From assembly GCA_016296285.1 (NCBI GenBank), contig JAEDJP010000040.1, positions 1 through 10,499 of the forward strand: a stretch of DNA of 10,499 nt, in the 5' to 3' direction. The position numbers and the translations under genes were made by a program. Below the pieces are notes generated by a model. The model saw only the letters and a list, made by a program, of their open reading frames with translations, was not told where the DNA came from and searched no databases. The stretch is from Bacilli bacterium. Lineage in GTDB: Bacteria; Bacillota_I; Bacilli_A; RFN20; CAG-826. Below, one piece after another: positions 5,486 through 10,499 of this stretch (positions are counted from its first letter, which is position 1; each line of letters starts with the position of its first letter).

Positions 5486-8458
5486 TTATTTGCCCTCCTT
5501 CGTCCATGCGGACTCGATGTCAAGAGATGTTCCGACGTAGGTTTCGTACAAGGCTTTGACCCGCTGGTATTTCTCGAGCAAGCCCGCACCGATGCGCGCT
5601 TTCTCTTCGGCGCTTAGGTACGTAAGGACGTTCCCCGCTTTCACGAGGAGGTAGTGGTTGGAAAGGATCGCTTCCTCGTTGAGGTCGCGGGCGTATTTCT
5701 CGAAATCCCCCGCGACGAAGGAGATGGAGGAAGGATCGCGCAACGCGAGGACGGGGCGATTCTTCTTCGCGTCATAGGCGAAGCTCGTCGAGACGTCGAA
5801 ATCGCGGATGAAGGTGCGCTTTTCCCAATCCTCCTTGGTTTCCGGGGCCATGATCTCCTTGCCCGCGGTGATGGCTTTGGGGTCGAAGGTGATGGATTCC
5901 GAGATGTGGGAATAGTCTTCAAAGAGGTAGGAGACGTTCTTGAGAGAATAGGTGCTCGTCGAGGGATCGTGGCTCCCGATGAAGGAACCGAAATACCCGG
6001 CTTGGGTGATCTCGTCGATCTTGAGGTCGAGGATCGCGTTCTCGACGTTGAGGGATCCCCCTTCCTTGTTGTGCCCGGCGACGACGCCCACCTCTTTCTT
6101 GCCCCTGCGCAGATGCAGGTAGGTAAGGAGGTTCTTGATTCGGGTTTTCCCGCGATTCCTGCCGATGAGGCCGATGGCGGCCCCGTCGGTGAAGACATCC
6201 CCCGTCGCGGACATGTTCTCGATCGAAGTCTCGATCCCTTTCTCGAAGCCGCCGGTCAAAAGGCCGCAATACTTCGGGCAATCGATGACCATGTCTTCGA
6301 TTTCGATGCCTTTCATGGTGACGGACGTCCCGTCCCCGCGGAAGCGCCCGGCGATGCCACCGAAATACCCTTCCCCGCCTTCGAGGGTCGGCTCGATCCC
6401 GACGGAGCAGTCAAGGAAGGAGAGGTTCTCGTAAACCCCGCCATAAGCCTGGCCCGCCAAGACCCCCGCGTTGCCCGCGGATTTCACCTCGACGTTTTGG
6501 AAGGAAAGGTCGCGGATCTCGCCGCGGAATTCGGGGAAGATGCCCCCGCGGTTCAACGTCGTGACGAGGGAGAGGTTCGAGATGACGTGCCCCTCGCCCT
6601 CGATCTTGCCATAGAACTTGAAGGCATCGCTTTCAACCGGCCAATAGAAGGACGAGAAGTCGATGTCCTCGACGATGCGGAAGGTCGAGGAAGCGGTGTC
6701 GACGTTGGTCGCCATGTCGTAGAAATCCTTCGGGGTCCGCACGTTGATGAGGGGAGAGATGTCGAAAGAGGATCGAACCTCCCCGCGGATTCCATCCGCC
6801 ACGGGCAAGACGTGGACGTCGTATTTCTTCGCGGGATCGAGACCATGGATCTCGAAAGCGAAAACCCGGGGCAAGGAAAGGACGGACCCGGAAGCGACGT
6901 AACCGACGAGGGCGGCGTTGCCGCTTGCGATATCCTCGGGGCTTGGGAGAGAAGAGCCATGCTCGAGGACGCAATAGGACAAGGAGGTGTGATCGCGCGT
7001 GAGCGTTCCCGTGACGGCGATCTTGGATTTCGCTTCGTCGAGGTCGTCTTTCTTGAGGGCGCTCACGGAGAAATCCTCGATGCTCGGGATCGCGTCGGAT
7101 GCGTAGCGGTAGACGTCTTGGGTCACCGTCTTGGTCTCGGAGGTCGCTAAGAGGGTAAAGACATGGGTGAACCGGGTCGCGGAGGTGGAGATTTCCTCGC
7201 GGAGCGTCGCGACCTCGAAATCGGTTCCGGGAACCAAGGGCTCGTCCGTGAAGCGGTTATGGACGACGAAAGAAGAAGGATCCGCCTTGCTTAGGTCCTC
7301 GCTGCCGTTTTCAAGGAAAAAGGAAGGCTCGTACCCTTCAATCCGCCCAAGGCCGATGGAACGGTTGGGATCCTCGTCCCCGATCGAGGAAGTTAGGCCG
7401 ACATGTACGTTCGCGAGATACGAGGTCCCCTTCGCGCTGCCTTTCCGCGCGGCGATGCGGAAGCCCGTGATGTCGCCTTTGTTCCCGCTTGCGAGGCCAT
7501 ATCCCTTGAGGAAGAGGGAATGGCTTTCCCCGAGGGTCTTCCATGCCCCGCGGTCGAAGATCTCGAGGATGGAATAGCCGTTTTTCGGGCGGAAGGAGAG
7601 GCGGAACTTGATCCAGACCCCGTCGCGCGGGGTGAATCCGAGATCGAGGTAATTGCCCGCGACGTATTGGGAAACGCCCGTGGAAGATAGGGCGATCCCC
7701 CCGACGATCGAGGAGCCGCTCAATAGTTCAAGTCCGATGCCGTTGGCGCCTTCATGATACATCCATTCGCCCTCGAGGACCGCCCCGCTCGGGGTTTCGG
7801 CCACGGTGATGTTGGCCTTTCTTGTATAACGGGTCTCGCTTGTCGCGCGGTCGCTTTTCACCGCGAGAAAGCGAGAGCTTGGGGCGTCGTTGAACGAGGC
7901 GATGGAAGAAGGATCCACGATGGTCGCGATCCGGGATTCGCTGCCGGATTGCTCGTAGGTGAAATAATCCCCGAGGTCGAGCCCGAGCTCGTAGGAAGAG
8001 AAATCCTCGTGGATGGAAAGGGGCAAGGTCTCCTCGGCTTTCCCGGAGGCGGCGAGAACCATAAATTCATACGTCCGTTCCCCCTTTGCCTCTTTGATGT
8101 CCGGCAAAGTCGCGAGGACGGTCAAGGTGACTTTGGTCGTTTTGGCCGGGCGGGTCACGACGGCCCTTGCCCTCAGCTTCTTGCCCGTTTCCTCATTTTG
8201 GACGATTTGGATGGAAAGGATGGATTCATCGGAAGAGCTGTAGGCGAATTCGACCCCATAGAGGCCCTCGATTGGGAGGAGGAAGTCGGAGACGACCGCC
8301 TCGGGATCGACATTCATCACGATGTTCTCGAGCGCTTCGTCGATCTGCGCGACGTATTCCGGGGTCGCCATCGCGAACGAGGGGGTGACGTCAAGACGTG
8401 GGAGTCCCGCGGGCAAAAGCAAGGATAGCCCGAGGACGAGTATGGCGCGCTTTTTCAT
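5486..8458 (-). CDS. large multidomain secreted protein with lectin-like and GLUG/beta-helix regions
   Basis: This 990-residue exported protein is the second gene of the lyase operon. A signal peptide covers about residues 1-29. Residues 34-135 look like an atypical bacterial Ig-like domain (AYSSSDESILSI near the middle, then a beta-rich end). Residues 148-355 begin EDFSSYE and end with GFRIAARKG and LANVHVG, a pattern typical of concanavalin/laminin-G-like sandwiches in carbohydrate-acting proteins. Residues 390-455 form another small beta domain and 457-567 a fibronectin-III-like domain. Residues 572-830 carry GLUG-like repeats (GGIFPEFRGEIRDLSF, GVLAGQAYGG, GYFGGIAGRF, GVVAGHNKEGG), expected to stack as a right-handed beta-helix. 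The C-terminal 70 residues are charged and probably helical. No LPXTG, SLH or transmembrane anchor is visible. The ATG at 8458 is chosen: the stop of the lyase gene overlaps it (ATGA) and GGAGGG lies eight bases upstream. Catalytic activity is not evident; substrate binding is inferred. Confidence 0.87.
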   Translation of the reverse strand: MKKRAILVLGLSLLLPAGLPRLDVTPSFAMATPEYVAQIDEALENIVMNVDPEAVVSDFLLPIEGLYGVEFAYSSSDESILSIQIVQNEETGKKLRARAVVTRPAKTTKVTLTVLATLPDIKEAKGERTYEFMVLAASGKAEETLPLSIHEDFSSYELGLDLGDYFTYEQSGSESRIATIVDPSSIASFNDAPSSRFLAVKSDRATSETRYTRKANITVAETPSGAVLEGEWMYHEGANGIGLELLSGSSIVGGIALSSTGVSQYVAGNYLDLGFTPRDGVWIKFRLSFRPKNGYSILEIFDRGAWKTLGESHSLFLKGYGLASGNKGDITGFRIAARKGSAKGTSYLANVHVGLTSSIGDEDPNRSIGLGRIEGYEPSFFLENGSEDLSKADPSSFVVHNRFTDEPLVPGTDFEVATLREEISTSATRFTHVFTLLATSETKTVTQDVYRYASDAIPSIEDFSVSALKKDDLDEAKSKIAVTGTLTRDHTSLSYCVLEHGSSLPSPEDIASGNAALVGYVASGSVLSLPRVFAFEIHGLDPAKKYDVHVLPVADGIRGEVRSSFDISPLINVRTPKDFYDMATNVDTASSTFRIVEDIDFSSFYWPVESDAFKFYGKIEGEGHVISNLSLVTTLNRGGIFPEFRGEIRDLSFQNVEVKSAGNAGVLAGQAYGGVYENLSFLDCSVGIEPTLEGGEGYFGGIAGRFRGDGTSVTMKGIEIEDMVIDCPKYCGLLTGGFEKGIETSIENMSATGDVFTDGAAIGLIGRNRGKTRIKNLLTYLHLRRGKKEVGVVAGHNKEGGSLNVENAILDLKIDEITQAGYFGSFIGSHDPSTSTYSLKNVSYLFEDYSHISESITFDPKAITAGKEIMAPETKEDWEKRTFIRDFDVSTSFAYDAKKNRPVLALRDPSSISFVAGDFEKYARDLNEEAILSNHYLLVKAGNVLTYLSAEEKARIGAGLLEKYQRVKALYETYVGTSLDIESAWTKEGK
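5493..5500 (-). promoter_or_regulatory. ribosome binding site of the 240-residue lipoprotein gene
   Basis: AAGGAGGG on the coding strand, nine bases before the ATG at 5483. It lies inside the last codons of the large secreted-protein gene and decides this start over the in-frame upstream ATG. Confidence 0.65.
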
Positions 8459-10038
8459 TTGCTTTGCCCTCCTGCGAGATTCGCCCCGAGAGGAGTGCCC
8501 CCTTCGCCCATGGAGAAGAAGGCGCTGTCGGGATTCACCTTGAGGAAATCCCCGAGGGCGATGTCCCCGTTTTCGTCGCGCCAAAGCGCGTGGATGTCCG
8601 TGCTATCGGGGGAAGGAACGCCTTTGCTCGATTGCCGTTGGGGGCTCGCGACGGACTGGAACGGGGCTTTGCCATTTGGCTCGCGATAAAGTTCCCCGGC
8701 TTTCGCGCTCGAGGAATAATCGACGTCCGTCACGTCCTTGATGTAGAGGAAGGAAAGCCCGCGGTAGAAGAGGCAATGGGATGCCGCCCCTTTGTATTGG
8801 TCGCGGGAATTCGCCTTGGCCGAGGTGAGGGTGATGGGGGAGACGCGTTCGCCCTCGCAATAGGAAAGGAGGTTCTTGTACAGGTTCGCGCTGGTCTTGG
8901 TGTCGCGGCAAAGGTCGAAGTTGTTCGCGTCGAGGTCACGCGTGCCGTTGTTGAAGCTCGTGCAGTTCTCGATGCGCAGGGTGCCGGGGTTGGAATTGTC
9001 CGTGAACCCGGTCGCGAGGTTATGGAAGGCGATTGAATTCTTGACGATGTGGGGGACGGCGATGTTCTCGCCCCCGAGCTTGAAGCCGTTGCCGTCGCTG
9101 TTCGCCGTGCCGACGCCTTGGGACGTGATGCCGTTGTTGAAGGCGATGCAGTTTTGGATCGTGACCGGCCCGATCGGCCCGGATTCCCCTTTCGTGTAGA
9201 GGTCCCAGCCGTCGTCGACGTTGTTGTAGGCGATGCAGCCGTCGAACACGTTGCCGACCCCGGTCGTGAGCTTGCACGCGAAGCCGTCGCTGTCTTCGCC
9301 GCTTGGGTCGTGGTTATCGTAGGAGGTGCAGTTCTTGATGAGGTTGTAGCTTGGCCATTGCGCGATCGAGTTGTCTTTGGAGCTCCGACGCCCGAGCTGC
9401 AAACCCGTGTCCTGGCAATCGTGGATCTTGAGGCCCTCGCAGATGTTGTGGTTGCCCCCGATGTAAACGCCGTTGTCCCCCGCCCCTTGGACTTCGACGT
9501 TGCGGAGGGTCCAGTAATCGGAATTGAGGGTGATGCCGCGGTTGGAACTATAGAAGGACATGCCGGAGAAATCGAAGAGGACCTTGTCTTCCTTGCCGCC
9601 GTGGATGGCCGGGGTGATCGTGCGGCGACCGCTTTCGTCCTTCACGTCGAAATAGTCGTTATAGGCCTCGTGGGTTTTGTCTTTCGTGACGAAGAGGGTG
9701 CTTAAGGAACGATACGTTCCGCCTAAAAGATAGAGGGTATCCCCCGGTTTGCTGGCCTTGATGCCATCGACGAAGGACAAAGGGCTCGCTTCCGTGCCGT
9801 CCCCAGAAGAGGTGCCATCTGGCGCGATGTAAAGGACGCCCCCCTGCGCGACGACCGAGGAAGAAGAGGAAGAATCCTCTTTCAAGTCGCTCGACTCGGA
9901 AAGCGAGGGGATGTCTTCCACGACGGAAGAAGAAATCTCTTCTACGGGTGGGGTCGAATCTGAAGAAGCGGGTCCTTCCCCGCACGAAGCCAGGAGAAAG
10001 GCCGAGGAGAATAGGATCAGGGGCAGCGTTCGTTTCAT
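8455..10038 (-). CDS. pectate lyase lipoprotein, polysaccharide lyase family 9
   Basis: This 527-residue surface lipoprotein is predicted to cleave polygalacturonate by calcium-dependent beta-elimination. The signal peptide MKRTLPLILFSSAFLLASCG carries lipobox LASC (C19), followed by a Ser/Glu/Pro linker to about residue 65. The body from LYIAPDGTSSGDG (69-81) is a right-handed parallel beta-helix with repeated turns such as IKNCTSYDNH, FDGCIAYNN and IQNCIAFNNG. The residues known in Dickeya Pel9A (Ca ligands D209, D233, D234, D237; base K273) are matched by D251 (SDGFAC), D275, D276 and D279 (DDGWD), and K320 (NGFKLGG). The spacing between D251 and D275 is exactly 24, as in Pel9A. It is the first gene of the three-gene operon. 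The frame runs upstream across the divergent gene, but the ATG at 10038 begins the signal peptide and has GGAGG seven bases upstream. The gene ends in TGA, overlapping the next start. Confidence 0.95.
   Translation of the reverse strand: MKRTLPLILFSSAFLLASCGEGPASSDSTPPVEEISSSVVEDIPSLSESSDLKEDSSSSSSVVAQGGVLYIAPDGTSSGDGTEASPLSFVDGIKASKPGDTLYLLGGTYRSLSTLFVTKDKTHEAYNDYFDVKDESGRRTITPAIHGGKEDKVLFDFSGMSFYSSNRGITLNSDYWTLRNVEVQGAGDNGVYIGGNHNICEGLKIHDCQDTGLQLGRRSSKDNSIAQWPSYNLIKNCTSYDNHDPSGEDSDGFACKLTTGVGNVFDGCIAYNNVDDGWDLYTKGESGPIGPVTIQNCIAFNNGITSQGVGTANSDGNGFKLGGENIAVPHIVKNSIAFHNLATGFTDNSNPGTLRIENCTSFNNGTRDLDANNFDLCRDTKTSANLYKNLLSYCEGERVSPITLTSAKANSRDQYKGAASHCLFYRGLSFLYIKDVTDVDYSSSAKAGELYREPNGKAPFQSVASPQRQSSKGVPSPDSTDIHALWRDENGDIALGDFLKVNPDSAFFSMGEGGTPLGANLAGGQSK
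8467..8472 (-). promoter_or_regulatory. ribosome binding site of the large secreted-protein gene
   Basis: GGAGGG on the coding strand, eight bases before the ATG at 8458. It is embedded in the last codons of the lyase gene (Gly-Gly-Gln-Ser-Lys). With the ATGA overlap it fixes the start and rejects the 42-codon upstream extension. Confidence 0.65.
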
Positions 10039-10045
10039 GCGCGTT

Positions 10046-10050
10046 CCTCC
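10046..10050 (-). promoter_or_regulatory. ribosome binding site of the pectate lyase gene
   Basis: GGAGG on the coding strand, seven bases before the ATG at 10038. It fixes the lyase start at its signal peptide rather than far upstream in the divergent gene. Confidence 0.7.
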
Positions 10051-10071
10051 AATTTGCGGATATTTTCTCGC

Positions 10072-10077
10072 ATTATA
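10072..10077 (-). promoter_or_regulatory. -10 box of the pectate lyase operon promoter
   Basis: A perfect TATAAT on the minus strand lies 33 bases upstream of the lyase ATG, giving a predicted start of transcription near 10066. At 16-18 bases upstream I see only GC-rich sequence with no good -35 hexamer, so an activator may be needed. That would fit a substrate-induced lyase operon, but it is inference. Confidence 0.5.
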
Positions 10078-10149
10078 TGGGGAAGTTAGCGCTTGCGGGA
10101 GATTCGTCCCCTTTTGTTGTGCCCGCGTCCCATATTTGTCCCCGCGCTC

Positions 10150-10179
10150 TTGTATGCATGAGAGGCCTTCCTCTATACT
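10150..10179 (+). promoter_or_regulatory. promoter of the divergent repeat lipoprotein gene
   Basis: A -10 box TATACT lies at 10174-10179, with a weak -35 TTGTAT at 10150-10155 (18-base spacing). Transcription would start near 10186, about 24 bases before the ATG at 10210. Together with the minus-strand TATAAT at 10072, this makes the 171-base gap at 10039-10209 a divergent promoter region. I see nothing else in the gap apart from a short inverted repeat. Confidence 0.45.
10161..10174. repeat. short inverted repeat in the divergent promoter spacer
   Basis: AGAGG-CCTT-CCTCT gives five-base arms around a four-base centre, ending at the first base of the TATACT box. It could be an operator half-site pair. 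The arms are short, so chance is a real possibility. Confidence 0.25.
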
Positions 10180-10209
10180 CGCAATAACATCTTTGCAAAG
10201 GAGAACCCC

Positions 10210-10499
10210 ATGAAAGCAAATTGGATTCCTCTCTTTATTCTTTCCGCGGGCATGCTTTTGGCATCTTGCGGCGGGGACAACCCCACCCCGTCCTCCAGCG
10301 AGAAAATCGAAGAGACGAGCGAAACCACCCCTGAACCCGTCGTCACCTCTTCCGAGGACCCCGAACCGATCGTCACCTCTTCCGAGGACCCCGAACCCGT
10401 GGTGACCTCTTCCGAAGATCCCGCCCCGATCGAATCCTCTTCCGAAGATCCCACCCCGATCGAATCCTCTTCCGAGGAGCCGGCCCTTCCCGACCACGC
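10210..10499 (+). CDS. lipoprotein with tandem-repeat Pro/Glu/Ser linker, 3' partial
   Basis: This is the N-terminal part (96 full codons) of a lipoprotein that continues beyond the window. The signal is MKANWIPLFILSAGMLLASC with lipobox LASC (C20). After GGDNPTPSSS comes a long acidic Pro/Ser/Thr-rich linker made of five 10-residue repeats of the type PEPVVTSSED. The start is supported by AAAGGAG (10197-10203) six bases before the ATG and by a promoter at 10150-10179. The linker keeps the globular part, which is not visible here, away from the membrane and through the peptidoglycan. The signal and Ser/Glu linker style match the other lipoproteins of the window, so the gene is native in style. 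It is divergent from the pectate lyase operon and may share its regulation. The function of the missing domain is unknown. Confidence 0.88.
   Translation, partial: MKANWIPLFILSAGMLLASCGGDNPTPSSSEKIEETSETTPEPVVTSSEDPEPIVTSSEDPEPVVTSSEDPAPIESSSEDPTPIESSSEEPALPDH
10330..10479 (+). repeat. five tandem 30-bp repeats within the lipoprotein linker
   Basis: The five copies start at 10330, 10360, 10390, 10420 and 10450. Each encodes ten residues on the pattern P-x-P-[VI]-[VE]-[TS]-S-S-E-[DE]. Copies 1-3 (PEPVVTSSED, PEPIVTSSED) are closer to each other than to copies 4-5 (PAPIESSSED, PTPIESSSEE). Differences fall partly at third codon positions. The period is a multiple of three, so copy-number change would lengthen or shorten the linker without shifting the frame. 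Confidence 0.85.

Noticed and set aside
4725..5540. Plus-strand open frame of 271 codons
   Set aside because: It is opposite the small lipoprotein, which has a lipobox and ribosome site. The plus-strand product has no signal, domain or credible start.
5654..7150. Long plus-strand open frame of 498 codons
   Set aside because: It lies wholly opposite the 990-residue gene and reflects GC-rich codon use. Its translation is low-complexity charged sequence with no domain, and no promoter or ribosome site is convincing.
9049..9705. Plus-strand open frame of 218 codons rich in Val/Ala/Asp
   Set aside because: It is the mirror of the beta-helix codons of the pectate lyase, whose catalytic residues prove the minus strand is coding here.
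10039..10497. Upstream extension of the pectate lyase reading frame (153 codons, Gly/Arg/Phe repeat-like) on the minus strand
   Set aside because: It is antisense to the plus-strand repeat lipoprotein. Its apparent repeats are the complement of that gene's 30-bp repeats, and the true start at 10038 has a signal peptide and GGAGG site.
1..10499. CRISPR arrays, tRNA/rRNA genes, transposases, att sites
   Set aside because: I read for spaced direct repeats, cloverleaf or rRNA-like stretches and transposase motifs on both strands and saw none. The only array-like repeat is the in-frame 30-bp repeat at 10330-10479, which has no spacers.

Overview
The window looks like a chromosomal stretch from a Gram-positive-type (Bacillota/Bacilli-like) gut bacterium. 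Four points suggest this. Secreted proteins carry Sec or lipobox signals with short Ser/Glu-rich linkers. Shine-Dalgarno sites are strong (GGAGG/GGAGGG). TATAAT-type -10 boxes are present, and there are no SusC/SusD-like genes. TGA is used as a stop, so the mycoplasma code does not apply. The lineage call is inference only; no rRNA or tRNA is present.

Layout. (1) Bases 1-1023 (+) hold the 3' part of a P2-type, probably calcium, transporting ATPase. (2) Bases 996-4665 (-) hold a tightly coupled four-gene operon in which every junction overlaps. In transcription order it encodes a secreted beta-rich protein of unknown function, an FtsX/MacB-like half-permease, an ABC ATPase and a second half-permease. 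It has its own TATAAT promoter with a perfect 10-bp palindrome beside it. Its base composition is visibly lower in GC than both flanks. (3) Bases 4761-10038 (-) hold a three-gene operon, probably for pectin use at the cell surface. In transcription order it encodes a family-9 polysaccharide lyase (pectate lyase) lipoprotein with all catalytic and calcium-binding residues visible, a 990-residue multidomain secreted protein ending in GLUG-like beta-helix repeats, and a 240-residue lipoprotein. (4) From 10210 (+), divergent from the lyase operon, a lipoprotein with a 30-bp tandem-repeat linker begins and runs off the window.

How the genes may work together. In the lyase operon, the lipoprotein lyase would cut polygalacturonate at the cell surface. 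The large protein has a lectin-like sandwich and a repeat helix, and probably binds or presents substrate. The small lipoprotein has no assigned role. The four-gene ABC operon is the most interesting part. A dedicated secreted protein, with a Ser/Thr-alternating double-hairpin pattern reminiscent of aerolysin-type pore formers, is translationally coupled to an exporter/extruder-type ABC complex. This layout resembles lactococcin-972-type bacteriocin/immunity operons, but its secreted protein is far larger and its permease is split in two. That reading is a hypothesis, not a demonstrated function.

No stretch longer than 300 bases lacks a gene. The only two intergenic gaps are 4666-4760 and 10039-10209.
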